A stretch of 64,000 bases of DNA, taken from positions 3,192,001 through 3,256,000 of the forward strand of contig NZ_JABWQX020000001.1 in assembly GCF_014268655.2 (NCBI RefSeq), given 5' to 3'. The position numbers and the translations under genes are program-made. This DNA is from Pseudomonas marvdashtae (lineage in GTDB: Bacteria > Pseudomonadota > Gammaproteobacteria > Pseudomonadales > Pseudomonadaceae). Numbering within the stretch: position 1 is the first letter of the stretch; every line of letters begins with the position of its first letter. Positions 44,299-53,387 of this stretch are shown piece after piece. Below the pieces are notes generated by a model. The model made no database searches. It was not told where the DNA came from and saw only the letters and a program-made list of their open reading frames with translations.

Positions 44299-44317
44299 CT
44301 TTGAGAATCATTCCCAG
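44299..44317 (-). promoter_or_regulatory. Fur box of the receptor gene
   Basis: On the minus strand the site reads TGGGAATGATTCTCAAAG, close to the GATAATGATAATCATTATC consensus. It is about 42 nt upstream of the proposed TTG start. Confidence 0.75.
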
Positions 44318-44355
44318 TAAATCTTTCTAACATCTACGCGCTTGACTCAACGCAC

Positions 44356-44387
44356 ACAAAAAGACGCCGGATGGTGAGTCCGGCGCC
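44356..44387 (-). terminator. Terminator after the symporter gene
   Basis: GACGCCGGA (44363-44371) and TCCGGCGCC (44379-44387) form a GC-rich stem. On the minus strand it is followed by TTTTTGTGTG, a typical intrinsic terminator. Confidence 0.85.
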
Positions 44388-44417
44388 CTTGTCTCCCCTT
44401 GTGTCGCTGATTACCGG

Positions 44418-46187
44418 TCAGTGGTCGACCGCGGCACCGGCGCCCCTCGGTACACGAATGTCTTCGACCAAATGCTGGATGTGCTCCGGCGGTGGCGCGG
44501 TAAAGCGTGAGACCACCACGGCAGCGAGGAAGTTGAAGAGCATCCCCAGCGTGCCTATGCCCTCAGGGGATACACCCAGCCACCAATGCTCAGCCGTGTT
44601 CATCGTCGGGTTGATGAACTTGAAGTAGACGATATAGGTGAAGGTGAACGTCAGCCCGACGATCATCCCGGCAATCGCCCCTTCACGATTCATGCGCTTG
44701 GAGAAAATCCCCATGACGATGACCGGGAAGAAGGAAGACGCCGCCAACCCGAAGGCGAACGCAACCACCTGGGCAACGAATGCCGGTGGATAGATGCCGA
44801 ACAACCCGGCGATCAACACCGCCACGCCGGCGGCAATACGTGCCGCGAGCAACTCCTGCTTTTCGTTGATCCTGGGCATGATGTTGCTTTTGAGCAGGTC
44901 GTGGGAAATCGAGGTGGATATCACCAGCAGCAGTCCCGCTGCGGTCGAAAGCGCCGCCGCCAAGCCACCGGCTGCGATCAATGCAATCACCCACCCCGGC
45001 AGGCCGGCGATTTCAGGGTTGGCCAAGACCATGATGTCGTTGTCGACATACAGTTCGTTGGCCACCGGCGAGACTTGGTTCTTGAGCAACCGCTGCTCAT
45101 GTGCGCCGCGCTCGCCGGTAAAACTCGGCGCGCCAACCAAAGCCGCCCCCGGGCCGTATTGGATGATGCCGTCGTTGTTCTTGTCCGCCCACGCAATCAG
45201 TCCGGAATTTTCCCAGGCTTTGAACCAGGTCGGTGCGGTGGCGTAACTGATATTCGGGATGGAGGTCAGCAGGTTGGTGCGGGCGAAGGCCGCCACGGCC
45301 GGTGCAGTGGTATAGAGAATGGCAATGAACAGCAATGCGTAGCCCGCCGACTTGCGCGCATCCCGGACGGTAGGCGTGGTAAAGAAGCGCACGATGACGT
45401 GGGGCAGGCCCGCCGTACCAACCATCAGCGCCATGGTGATGAAAAACACATCGGTGGTCGATTTGGTGCCGTCGGTATAGGCGGTGAAGCCCAGCTCGGC
45501 GCCCAGACCGTTAAGCCGCTCGATCACGCTCTGCCCCGAGCCGGTCACTTCGCTGATAAAGCCCAACTGCGGTATTGGATTACCGGTGATCATCATCGAG
45601 ATATAGATGGCCGGCACCATGTAGGCAAAGATCATTACGCAATACTGTGCCACCTGGGTGTAAGTGATGCCCTTCATGCCGCCCAACACCGAGTAGAAGA
45701 ACACAATGGCCATGCCGATCATGACACCGGTGTTGATATCCACTTCCAAGTAACGGGAAAAGACGATGCCCACACCGCGCATCTGGCCGGCCACGTAAGT
45801 AAAGGAAATGAAGATCACGCAGATCACCGCCACCACCCGCGCCGTCTGCGAGTAATAACGTGCCCCGACGAACTCGGGCACGGTGAACTTGCCGAATTTG
45901 CGCAGGTACGGCGCCAGGCACATCGCTAGCAGCACGTAGCCGCCGGTCCATCCCATCAGGTAGACCGAACCGTCATAGCCGGCAAAGGCGATGATCCCGG
46001 CCATGGAAATGAACGAGGCCGCCGACATCCAGTCGGCGCCGGTGGCCATGCCGTTGAGGACGGGATGCACGCCTTTACTGGCAATGTAGTACTCGCTGGT
46101 GGAACCGGCCCGCGTCCAGATGGCAATCGCAATGTAAAGGGCAAACGAGGCGCCGACGAACAGGTAGATCAGAGTTTGGGTTTCCAT
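44418..46187 (-). CDS. Sodium:solute symporter of the VC_2705 / ActP-like type
   Basis: A 589-residue inner-membrane transporter with 13 or so helices of the solute:sodium symporter family. ASKGVHPVLNGMATGADWMSAASF and the later ISHDLLKSNIMPRINEKQELLAARI are ActP/acetate-permease-like. An insert at about 330-380 (WADKNNDGIIQYGPGAALVGAPSF) is typical of the VC_2705 subfamily, usually assumed to carry short carboxylates such as acetate. It is paired with the DUF4212 gene 11 nt upstream, the standard partner. Substrate not proven. Confidence 0.87.
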   Translation of the reverse strand: METQTLIYLFVGASFALYIAIAIWTRAGSTSEYYIASKGVHPVLNGMATGADWMSAASFISMAGIIAFAGYDGSVYLMGWTGGYVLLAMCLAPYLRKFGKFTVPEFVGARYYSQTARVVAVICVIFISFTYVAGQMRGVGIVFSRYLEVDINTGVMIGMAIVFFYSVLGGMKGITYTQVAQYCVMIFAYMVPAIYISMMITGNPIPQLGFISEVTGSGQSVIERLNGLGAELGFTAYTDGTKSTTDVFFITMALMVGTAGLPHVIVRFFTTPTVRDARKSAGYALLFIAILYTTAPAVAAFARTNLLTSIPNISYATAPTWFKAWENSGLIAWADKNNDGIIQYGPGAALVGAPSFTGERGAHEQRLLKNQVSPVANELYVDNDIMVLANPEIAGLPGWVIALIAAGGLAAALSTAAGLLLVISTSISHDLLKSNIMPRINEKQELLAARIAAGVAVLIAGLFGIYPPAFVAQVVAFAFGLAASSFFPVIVMGIFSKRMNREGAIAGMIVGLTFTFTYIVYFKFINPTMNTAEHWWLGVSPEGIGTLGMLFNFLAAVVVSRFTAPPPEHIQHLVEDIRVPRGAGAAVDH

Positions 46188-46198
46188 GCTCGTCGGCC

Positions 46199-46465
46199 TC
46201 AGTCTTCGTGAACGTCATATTTGCGATCGAGCTGATTCATCTTCCAGACATAGAAGAAAATCTCGAGCACAAAGACATAGATGGAACCCTGCTGGGCAAA
46301 CCAGAACCCCAAGGGCGTGCCGAAGAAACTGATGGTGTTGAGGGAATCAACCAGCAAGATGCCAAAGCCGAACGACACCAAGAACCAGATGGCCAGCAGC
46401 ACCAGCATCCAGCGTAGGTTTTCCGTCCAATAGGCACGCGCAGCCTGTTGCTTTTGAGTGGACAT
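46199..46465 (-). CDS. DUF4212 small partner of the symporter
   Basis: An 88-residue membrane protein with two helices (RWMLVLLAIWFLVSFGFGIL and GFWFAQQGSIYVFVLEIFFYVW). AYWTENLRWM and the LDRKYDV tail identify DUF4212, the accessory subunit of VC_2705-type symporters. The ATG at 46465 has GGGAG upstream. Probably cotranscribed with the symporter. Confidence 0.9.
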   Translation of the reverse strand: MSTQKQQAARAYWTENLRWMLVLLAIWFLVSFGFGILLVDSLNTISFFGTPLGFWFAQQGSIYVFVLEIFFYVWKMNQLDRKYDVHED

Positions 46466-46706
46466 GGAGGTGTTCTCCCGTTTGTTTTTATTGTTTTCCC
46501 ACACAAACCGTAGCAGTCGCTGGGCAAGGCGCTAGTACGACTTTCGTCTAATCCAATCCGCCGAGTATTGACATCCCTGCCCCACTGCTGCGACAGGGCC
46601 AAAACGCACCGGAATCCGAGAGTGATATCAAATCGCCCGAATACGCTAAAGCTTTGGCGCTATCGGTCGAATGTATGCCATCGAATCTTTTTTCCCTGGA
46701 GCAGTG

Positions 46707-48503
46707 ATGCAGACGTTAAAGGCCTTGTATGAGTCTATCGAGATGCAGTTTTTCGATACCCTCACCAAAAAGCTCTCAAGCCTTTTCCTGCTGGTCCTGG
46801 TCAGTGGCCTGCTGTATTGGGTGGCCCTCAGTGCCCGCGCCGACATTGTGCTGCAGTTGCGCACCGCTCAACTGGACGGCGCTTTGCTGGGACAAATCGA
46901 AGAGCGGCTCGACAGCCTCACTCATGCCTTGCTCTTCGGCGCGTTCCTGACGCTCGGCATGATCAGCTTCATGGTCTGGTATTTTCGCCACCTCATCGTG
47001 CGCCCCGTCACGGCCATGACCAAGGCCCTGGAAGAGATCGCCAATGGCGAAGGTGACTTGTCCAAGGACCTGCCGCTGGTGACCCACGATGAGATCCGCA
47101 CCCTGGCCGCGACTTGCAACCGTTTCCTGGCCAAGCAGCGCGAGATCATCAGTAACGTCCAGGCATTGACGGTGCACATCGCCGTCGAGTCGGCCCGCTC
47201 GCTGAAAAACATCAGCGACTCCAGCGACAGCGCTACTCACCAGGCACGCTTCGCCAAGGAAGTTATGGACCAGAGCAACACCGCCGTAGGCCGTATCGAA
47301 GAGGTTTCGCGCCAGACCCAGGGTATTTCGGGGACCACCGCGCAGAACCTGAGCATGGCCCGTGATTCCTACGCCGAGCTGCTGGAAGTGACCGGCAACA
47401 TCAGCGAGATCTCCACCAGCCTCGGCGAGTTCGCCACGCTGGTGGATGCCTTGAACCAGCGCTCCTCGAGCATCAAGTCGATTGTCGGGCTGATCCAGCA
47501 AATTTCCGCCCAGACCAACCTGTTGGCCCTCAACGCCGCCATTGAAGCGGCGCGCGCCGGGGAAAGTGGCCGTGGTTTCGCCGTCGTGGCCGATGAAGTG
47601 CGCACCTTGGCGCAGAACGTCAGCCGCGCCACCGACGATATTTCGCGCGACATCGACGCGATGCTCCAGGAAGTCAGCTCCACCCACCAGCAGACGACCC
47701 AGATCAGCCACAGCGCCCGGGAAACCCAGAAAGTCGTGGAGCGCGCCTCCGGTCATTTCGAAAGCATGATCATCGACTTCGAATCCACCAACGGCAAACT
47801 CGCCGACATCGCCGACCACATCCAGCAGTTTGCCGACACCAACACCGGCATCAACGAACGGGTCACCCAGATCCACGCCGATAGCCAGTCCATCGACCAG
47901 CGCATGCAGCAATCGGCGACGGCTACTCGCGACCTGTCCGGCGTTGCTGAAAAGGTCCAGACGCTGTTGGGTCGCTTTGTGCTCGGCCACGGCAAGCTGG
48001 ACGCCGCCATCACCCGCGCCAGCCAATGCCGCGACACGCTCCAGGTGCGTCTGGGGGCGCTGCAAGACGAGGGCCTCAACCTGTTCGACCAGAGCTACAA
48101 ACTGATTCCGGGTACAGATCCCAAGCAATACATGACCAGCTACACCGAGCGCTTTGCCCGGGTCTGCCAAGAAGAATGCGACAAGCTCACCCGCAGCACG
48201 CCAGGTGGCAAGGTTTCGTTCATTGTCGATACGAAGGGCTACTGCCCGGTCAACAACAGCTGGGTTTCCAAGCCACCGACCGGCGACCGTGCGGTGGACT
48301 TGCCGGTTTGCCGCAACAAGCGGATCTTCAACGACCCGATCGGCCTGCGCGCGGCGGGCAACGTCCAGCGCTTCCTGCTGCAGACCTACCTGCGCGATAC
48401 CGGGGAAATCATGACCGAGATCGACGTACCGTTCTTCTTCGGCGGCCGCCACTGGGGTAACTTGCGGGTAGGTTTCGATGCGGCGGTGTTGTTGGCGGAC
48501 TGA
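46707..48503 (+). CDS. Methyl-accepting chemotaxis protein with C-terminal extension
   Basis: A 598-residue receptor from the ATG at 46707 (GGAG upstream). Two N-terminal helices ([16 protein letters not shown] and [19 protein letters not shown]) enclose only a short periplasmic loop of about 35 residues, so the ligand is not sensed by a normal periplasmic domain. A HAMP segment ([21 protein letters not shown]) leads to the signalling hairpin ([20 protein letters not shown]) and methylation helices. The last 160 residues form an extra cytoplasmic domain with [19 protein letters not shown] and [14 protein letters not shown], resembling a PAS/Cache-like sensor. The extension is the likely input. 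Confidence 0.88.
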   Translation: MQTLKALYESIEMQFFDTLTKKLSSLFLLVLVSGLLYWVALSARADIVLQLRTAQLDGALLGQIEERLDSLTHALLFGAFLTLGMISFMVWYFRHLIVRPVTAMTKALEEIANGEGDLSKDLPLVTHDEIRTLAATCNRFLAKQREIISNVQALTVHIAVESARSLKNISDSSDSATHQARFAKEVMDQSNTAVGRIEEVSRQTQGISGTTAQNLSMARDSYAELLEVTGNISEISTSLGEFATLVDALNQRSSSIKSIVGLIQQISAQTNLLALNAAIEAARAGESGRGFAVVADEVRTLAQNVSRATDDISRDIDAMLQEVSSTHQQTTQISHSARETQKVVERASGHFESMIIDFESTNGKLADIADHIQQFADTNTGINERVTQIHADSQSIDQRMQQSATATRDLSGVAEKVQTLLGRFVLGHGKLDAAITRASQCRDTLQVRLGALQDEGLNLFDQSYKLIPGTDPKQYMTSYTERFARVCQEECDKLTRSTPGGKVSFIVDTKGYCPVNNSWVSKPPTGDRAVDLPVCRNKRIFNDPIGLRAAGNVQRFLLQTYLRDTGEIMTEIDVPFFFGGRHWGNLRVGFDAAVLLAD

Positions 48504-48534
48504 TTCATAAAGCAATCAAGCCAGACAACGACCC

Positions 48535-48654
48535 GTGGCGAGGGAGCTTGCTCCCGCTCGGCTGCGCAGCAGTCGCAAGACCGGTTGATGCGGTCGCCCT
48601 GAAGAACCGCTGGGGCCTGCTTCGCACGCCAGCGGGAGCAAGCTCCCTCGCCAC
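48535..48654. repeat. REPIN between the MCP and ybdD
   Basis: Two inverted REP units (GTGGCGAGGGAGCTTGCTCC at 48535 and its complement ending at 48654) enclose about 75 bp with shorter palindromes. It occupies the convergent spacer between the MCP and the ybdD-cstA operon. Confidence 0.9.
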
Positions 48655-48700
48655 AAGAAATTTGTGGTGCATGCAAATCCTGAAACCAGCCCAAAAACAA

Positions 48701-48726
48701 CTGTGGGAGCGAATTCGCTCCCACAG
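48701..48726. repeat. Perfect 26-bp palindrome (second REP type)
   Basis: CTGTGGGAGCGAA followed by its exact complement. It belongs to the GTGGGAGC class of Pseudomonas REP elements and lies 14 nt downstream of the ybdD stop, so it may also act as a terminator. Confidence 0.8.
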
Positions 48727-48739
48727 TCATCACCTCAAC

Positions 48740-48937
48740 TCAACAACACTTGGGCCCACCCTTGCCACCGTAACGGGCCTCCTGGCGTTCTCGGAAGAAC
48801 GCCTCGTAGTCCATCAGCGGTTTGTCCGGGTGCTTGGTTTGCATGTGCTCGACGTAGTTGTCGTAGTCGGGCATGCCGACCATCAGGCGCGCGGCCTGAC
48901 CGAGGTATTTACCGAGGCGACTCAAGTCATTGAACAT
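48740..48937 (-). CDS. YbdD/YjiX family small protein
   Basis: A 65-residue protein. [25 protein letters not shown] and [20 protein letters not shown] are the diagnostic YbdD/YjiX (DUF466) sequence. Such proteins are encoded directly after CstA/BtsT-type transporters and are needed for their activity (family knowledge). It ends in a Cys-Cys pair. The gap to cstA is 15 nt. Confidence 0.93.
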   Translation of the reverse strand: MFNDLSRLGKYLGQAARLMVGMPDYDNYVEHMQTKHPDKPLMDYEAFFRERQEARYGGKGGPKCC

Positions 48938-48952
48938 CGTTGCAATCCTCGA

Positions 48953-51013
48953 TCAAGCGTCCGGCAGGGCCTGGAATGGCGCTTCTTTGTCCGTGCGTTC
49001 TTTCGTGCCCCAGGCGGCGATGCCGACCTTGAGCGCGTAGAACAGGATGCTGAAGACCACAAGCAGGAACAACACCGTCAGCGTTGCGTTGGTGTAGGCG
49101 TTGAACACCACGTGCTGCATCTGCTCGATGCTCTTGGCCGGGGCCAGGATCTGGCCGGCGGCCAGGGCATCGTTGTATTTGCGCGCCAGGGCCAGGAAGC
49201 CGATCGCCGGGTTGGCGTCGAACAGCTTGATCAGGCCCGCGGTGGTGGTGCAGATCAGCAGCCAGGCCGCCGGCAGCAGCGTGACCCAGACGTAGCGCTG
49301 GCGCTTCATCTTGATCAGCACCACGGTGGCGAGCATCAGGGCGATACCGGCCAGCATCTGGTTGGAGATGCCGAACAGCGGCCACAAGGTGTTGATGCCG
49401 CCCAGCGGATCGATCACGCCCTGGTACAGCAAGTAACCCCACAGCGCGACGCAGCCGGCGGTGGCGATCAGGTTGGCGGTCCAGGATTCGGTGCGCTTGA
49501 GGGCCGGCACGAACGAGCCCAGCAGATCCTGCAGCATGAACCGCCCGGCACGGGTGCCGGCGTCTACTGCCGTGAGGATGAACAGCGCTTCGAACAGGAT
49601 CGCGAAGTGGTACCAGAACGCCATGGTGTTCTCACCCGGCAGTACCGAGTGGAGGATCTGCGCGATACCCACCGCCAGGGTCGGCGCACCGCCGGCGCGG
49701 GCCAGGATGGTGGTCTCGCCGATGTCCTTGGCCACCGCTTGCAGCGCCTCGGGGGTGATTGCAAAGCCCCAGCCGCTGATGGTTTGCGCCACGGCCACCA
49801 CGTCACCGCCGACGATCGCCGCCGGGCTGTTCATGGCGAAGTACACGCCCGGCTCGATCACCGAAGCGGCGACCATCGCCATGATCGCCACGAACGACTC
49901 CATCAACATGCCGCCGTAACCGATGTAGCGGGCGTTGACTTCGTTATCCAGCATCTTCGGCGTGGTGCCGGAAGAGATCAGCGCATGGAAACCCGAGACC
50001 GCGCCGCAGGCAATGGTGATGAACAGGAACGGGAACAACCCGCCCTTCCACACCGGTCCCGTGCCGTCGGTGAACTGGGTCAGCGCCGGCATTTTCAGCT
50101 CGGGCATGGTGACCAGGATGCCGATCGCCAGGGCGATGATGGTACCGATCTTGAGGAACGTGGACAGGTAGTCCCGCGGCGCCAGGATCAGCCAGATCGG
50201 CAACACCGCAGCGACGAAGCCATAGCCGATCAGCATCCAGGTGATTTGCACGCCGGTGAAGGTGAAGGCCTTGGCCCAGACCGGGTCCGCGGCAACCTGG
50301 CCACCGAGCCAGATCGAGCCCAGCAGCAACAGCACGCCGATGAGGGAGATTTCACCGATGCGGCCCGGGCGGATGTAGCGCATATAGATGCCCATGAACA
50401 TCGCGATCGGGATGGTCGCCATCACCGTGAAAATGCCCCACGGGCTCTCGGCCAGGGCCTTGACCACGATCAGCGCCAGCACCGCGAGGATGATGATCAT
50501 GATCAGGAAGCAGCCGAACAGCGCGATGGTGCCGGGGATGCGGCCCATTTCCTCGCGCACCATGTCGCCCAGGGAGCGACCGTTGCGGCGGGTGGACAGG
50601 AACAGGACCATGAAGTCCTGCACCGCACCGGCCAGCACCACGCCGGCGATCAGCCAGAGCGTGCCGGGCAGATAGCCCATCTGCGCCGCCAGCACCGGCC
50701 CGACCAGCGGACCCGCGCCGGCAATGGCCGCGAAGTGGTGGCCGAAAAGAATGTGTTTGTTGGTCGGGACAAAGTCCAGGCCATCGTTGTTGAGCACGGC
50801 GGGCGTGGCCCGGCGCGCATCGAGTTGCATTACGTTGTTGGCGATGAAGAGGCTGTAGTAGCGGTAGGCGACCAGGTAAATGGCCACGGCTGCGACGACG
50901 ATCCAGAGGGCGTTGATCGGCTCTCCGCGGCGCAAGGCCACGACACTCAGCGCACAAGCTCCCAGAACAGCCACGGCAAACCAGGCGAGGTGTTTAACCA
51001 GACGGGTTGTCAT
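48953..51013 (-). CDS. cstA: CstA carbon-starvation / pyruvate transporter
   Basis: A 686-residue inner-membrane transporter. RRGEPINALWIVVAAVAIYLVAYR, ATPAVLNNDGLDFVPTNKHILFGHHFAAIAGAGPLVGPVLAAQMGYLPG and GAVQDFMVLFLSTRRNGRSLG are the CstA family signature. Relatives carry pyruvate or peptides during carbon starvation. The ATG at 51013 has AGGAGA upstream. Transcribed with ybdD and divergent from the sensor kinase, whose regulator probably controls it. Confidence 0.92.
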   Translation of the reverse strand: MTTRLVKHLAWFAVAVLGACALSVVALRRGEPINALWIVVAAVAIYLVAYRYYSLFIANNVMQLDARRATPAVLNNDGLDFVPTNKHILFGHHFAAIAGAGPLVGPVLAAQMGYLPGTLWLIAGVVLAGAVQDFMVLFLSTRRNGRSLGDMVREEMGRIPGTIALFGCFLIMIIILAVLALIVVKALAESPWGIFTVMATIPIAMFMGIYMRYIRPGRIGEISLIGVLLLLGSIWLGGQVAADPVWAKAFTFTGVQITWMLIGYGFVAAVLPIWLILAPRDYLSTFLKIGTIIALAIGILVTMPELKMPALTQFTDGTGPVWKGGLFPFLFITIACGAVSGFHALISSGTTPKMLDNEVNARYIGYGGMLMESFVAIMAMVAASVIEPGVYFAMNSPAAIVGGDVVAVAQTISGWGFAITPEALQAVAKDIGETTILARAGGAPTLAVGIAQILHSVLPGENTMAFWYHFAILFEALFILTAVDAGTRAGRFMLQDLLGSFVPALKRTESWTANLIATAGCVALWGYLLYQGVIDPLGGINTLWPLFGISNQMLAGIALMLATVVLIKMKRQRYVWVTLLPAAWLLICTTTAGLIKLFDANPAIGFLALARKYNDALAAGQILAPAKSIEQMQHVVFNAYTNATLTVLFLLVVFSILFYALKVGIAAWGTKERTDKEAPFQALPDA

Positions 51014-51124
51014 TGCGTGTCTCCTGCCGATATCCAGTGGATTGCGGCGATTGTTTTTATAGTGTGCCCCGGCTATTCGGAGCCGACCCAATATCCCTGC
51101 AAGCCGTCAATAAATAAATCCGCA

Positions 51125-51160
51125 GTACTACGTACGGCTTACCTACGTAGTACTACGTAG
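51125..51160. promoter_or_regulatory. Three TACTACGTA-type motifs between cstA and the kinase gene
   Basis: TACTACGTA occurs at 51126-51134 and 51151-51159, and the reverse TACGTAGTA at 51145-51153. The last two form an overlapping palindrome, CTACGTAGTACTACGTAG. It lies in the divergent spacer and is a good candidate binding site for the LuxR-type regulator at 52648. Confidence 0.6.
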
Positions 51161-51254
51161 ACACCCGTTCCCACAGGTCTTATGCCAGCCACCCAGGTTT
51201 GGCATATGATGCCCGCCATCCACCTCCCCCCGCCGAATCCGGACAGGAGTACAG

Positions 51255-52616
51255 ATGCTGCTCAAACACAAGATCGTCGCCCTCGGGATTTTGCCGCTGG
51301 TCCTGGCGATTACCGTTATTGGTGCCTTGGTCATCTCGCTCAACCGCCAGCTGGGCGATCAACAGGCGCAACTGATCGAAGACAGTATCCTGGCGAGCAA
51401 ACGCGCCGAGCTGAAGAACTACGTGGAAATGGCCCAGAGCTTGATCGCCCCGCTTTACGACGACGGCAAGGGCGACGCACGGGCGCAGCAACAGGTATTG
51501 GAAGAACTGCGCAAGCTCAGCTTTGGCATCAACGGTTATTTTTTCGTCTACGACCGGCAGGGTCGCAGCCTGATGCACGCCCGCCAATCGGAGCTGGTGG
51601 GGCAATACCTCTGGGACATGAAAGATCCGCAAGGCCTGCCCGTGATCCAGGCGTTGCTCAAGAGTGCCGAATCAGGCGAGGGCTTCCAGCGTTATGCCTG
51701 GAACAAGCCCTCCTCCGGACAAGTGACCGACAAGCTCGCCTACGTCGTGATGCTGGATCGCTGGGGCTGGATGCTCGGCACCGGGATCTATCTGGAGGAC
51801 GTCGAACGCGCCACCCAGCAGGCACGCGACGAAGTAGCCCAAGGCATCCACACCACCATGCAGGCCATCGCCGCCATTGCGCTGGTGGCGGTGCTGCTGG
51901 TATTTGCCGGCGGCATCACCCTCAATGTCAGCGAACATCGCCTGGCCGACAAGAAGCTCCAGCGTCTGAACCAGCGCATCGTCAGCTTGCAGGAAGAAGA
52001 ACGCTCACGGGTGTCTCGCGAGCTTCACGACGGCATCAGCCAACTATTGGTGTCGATCAAATTCCAATTCGAACTGGCCAGCCATGTGCTCGAAAATGGC
52101 CAGGAAAACGGCCTGGGCATCCTGAAAAACGCCACGGATCGCCTGGGTGAAGCCATCGGTGAAATCCGCAGCATCTCCCACGACTTGCGCTCTTCATTGC
52201 TCGACACCCTGGGCCTGCCGGCCGCCATCGGCCAGCTCGCGGCAGAATTCGAGCAGCGCAGTGGCCTGGAGGTTGCCTACCGGAGCAACGAATTCGATTG
52301 TCGCCTGGAAAACGGCGCCCCCGTCTCGCTGTTCCGCATTGCCCAGGAAGCGCTGACCAACATCGAGCGACACGCCGGGGCGAAACGTGTCGCCATCACC
52401 CTGTTCGGCTCGAGCCAGTCCTTGCGACTGACCGTGGTCGACGATGGGATGGGCTTCAACGTCCCGCAGGTCGAACGTGGCCATACGGGGATCGGCCTGC
52501 GTAATATCCGCGAACGGGTCGAGCATTTCGGCGGACGGCTGGAACTGACATCGGTACCGGGACGAAGCGAACTGGATATCCTGTTGCCCATGACCATGCC
52601 CGCCACGGAAAGCTGA
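51255..52616 (+). CDS. Cache-domain sensor histidine kinase (NarL-type)
   Basis: A 453-residue membrane kinase. Helix 1 (residues 8-29; ALGILPLVLAITVIGALVIS) is followed by an extracytoplasmic single-Cache domain. Its signature includes GINGYFFVYDRQGRSLMH and DKLAYVVMLDRWGWMLGTGIY. Helix 2 lies near 203-224. The HisKA_3 dimerisation domain carries the phospho-acceptor His258 (RELHDGISQ). The ATPase domain has the N box and DDGMGFNVP. The likely ligand is a small carboxylate. It forms a pair with the response regulator 31 nt downstream and is divergent from cstA. Confidence 0.92.
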   Translation: MLLKHKIVALGILPLVLAITVIGALVISLNRQLGDQQAQLIEDSILASKRAELKNYVEMAQSLIAPLYDDGKGDARAQQQVLEELRKLSFGINGYFFVYDRQGRSLMHARQSELVGQYLWDMKDPQGLPVIQALLKSAESGEGFQRYAWNKPSSGQVTDKLAYVVMLDRWGWMLGTGIYLEDVERATQQARDEVAQGIHTTMQAIAAIALVAVLLVFAGGITLNVSEHRLADKKLQRLNQRIVSLQEEERSRVSRELHDGISQLLVSIKFQFELASHVLENGQENGLGILKNATDRLGEAIGEIRSISHDLRSSLLDTLGLPAAIGQLAAEFEQRSGLEVAYRSNEFDCRLENGAPVSLFRIAQEALTNIERHAGAKRVAITLFGSSQSLRLTVVDDGMGFNVPQVERGHTGIGLRNIRERVEHFGGRLELTSVPGRSELDILLPMTMPATES

Positions 52617-52647
52617 TGCGCATTCATTTCAACAAGAGCACCTGCCC

Positions 52648-53280
52648 ATGAACCTGCCTGCGGCTATACGCGTCGCGTTGGTCGACGACCATTCCCTGGT
52701 CCGCGACGGTATCCGAGCCCTGCTGTCGGTCATGCCCCGGCTGGACGTGGTCGGCGAAGCGGAGAATGGCGTGCAAGCGATCGAAATGGTGGAGCGCTGC
52801 CAGCCGGACCTGCTGCTGATGGACATCGGCCTCAAGGACATGAACGGCCTGGAGCTTACCCGGCTGCTGGGCAAGCAGTACCCCAGCCTCAAGATCCTGA
52901 TCTTGAGCATGTACGACAATCATGAATACATCAGCGAATCGGTGCGCGCCGGTGCCAGCGGCTATGTCCTGAAGAATTCACCGTCCAAGGAAATCGTCGC
53001 CGCCATCGAAGCCATCATCAGCGGCGGCACTTTCTACAGCGCCGAGATTGCCCAGCGCCTCGCCACCGACCCGAACACCGACAGCGAGCTGACGCCGCGC
53101 GAAAGCCAGGTCCTGGCGAAAATGGTCCAGGGGCTGAACAACAAGGAAATGGCCCGGGAACTGGACATCAGCGTGCGCACCGTCGAAACCCATCGCCTGA
53201 GCATCCGCCGCAAGCTCAACATCGATAAACCCGCCGCCTTGGTGAAATACGCGATCGACCATGGGCTTATTTCGCGCTGA
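52648..53280 (+). CDS. LuxR/NarL-family response regulator
   Basis: A 210-residue regulator. The receiver domain has Asp13/Asp14 (VDDHS), the phosphorylation site Asp59 (LLMDIGL) and Lys near 109. The C-terminal LuxR helix-turn-helix contains LTPRESQVLAKMVQGLNNKEMARELDISVRTVETHRLSIRRKL. It should be phosphorylated by the kinase just upstream and act on the cstA/kinase intergenic palindromes. Confidence 0.93.
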   Translation: MNLPAAIRVALVDDHSLVRDGIRALLSVMPRLDVVGEAENGVQAIEMVERCQPDLLLMDIGLKDMNGLELTRLLGKQYPSLKILILSMYDNHEYISESVRAGASGYVLKNSPSKEIVAAIEAIISGGTFYSAEIAQRLATDPNTDSELTPRESQVLAKMVQGLNNKEMARELDISVRTVETHRLSIRRKLNIDKPAALVKYAIDHGLISR

Positions 53281-53286
53281 TACGTT

Positions 53287-53316
53287 TGTGGCGAGAGGCC
53301 TGGCTCACTCGCCACA
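53287..53316. repeat. REP-like hairpin after the response regulator gene
   Basis: TGTGGCGAG (53287-53295) pairs with CTCGCCACA (53308-53316) around a 12-nt loop. It starts 7 nt after the regulator stop and may serve as a terminator. Confidence 0.65.
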
Positions 53317-53387
53317 GCTTTCGCTCAACCAACAACCTTTACTACACTCCCCGTCTTGTCCCTTTCCCTCGCGAGACGTCCAAGCAA

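Noticed and set aside
46776..48515. 579-codon open frame antisense to the chemoreceptor
   Set aside because: It mirrors the MCP gene and has no recognisable domain or ribosome site.
27745..48654. Repeated palindromes considered as a CRISPR array
   Set aside because: Copies are dispersed singly or in inverted pairs, not as regularly spaced direct repeats with unique spacers; they are REP/REPIN elements.
48548..51160. 870-codon open frame antisense to cstA and ybdD
   Set aside because: High-GC codon structure of cstA leaves the opposite strand open. The translation is rich in His/Gln/Arg/Asp with no domain, while cstA is a perfect family member.
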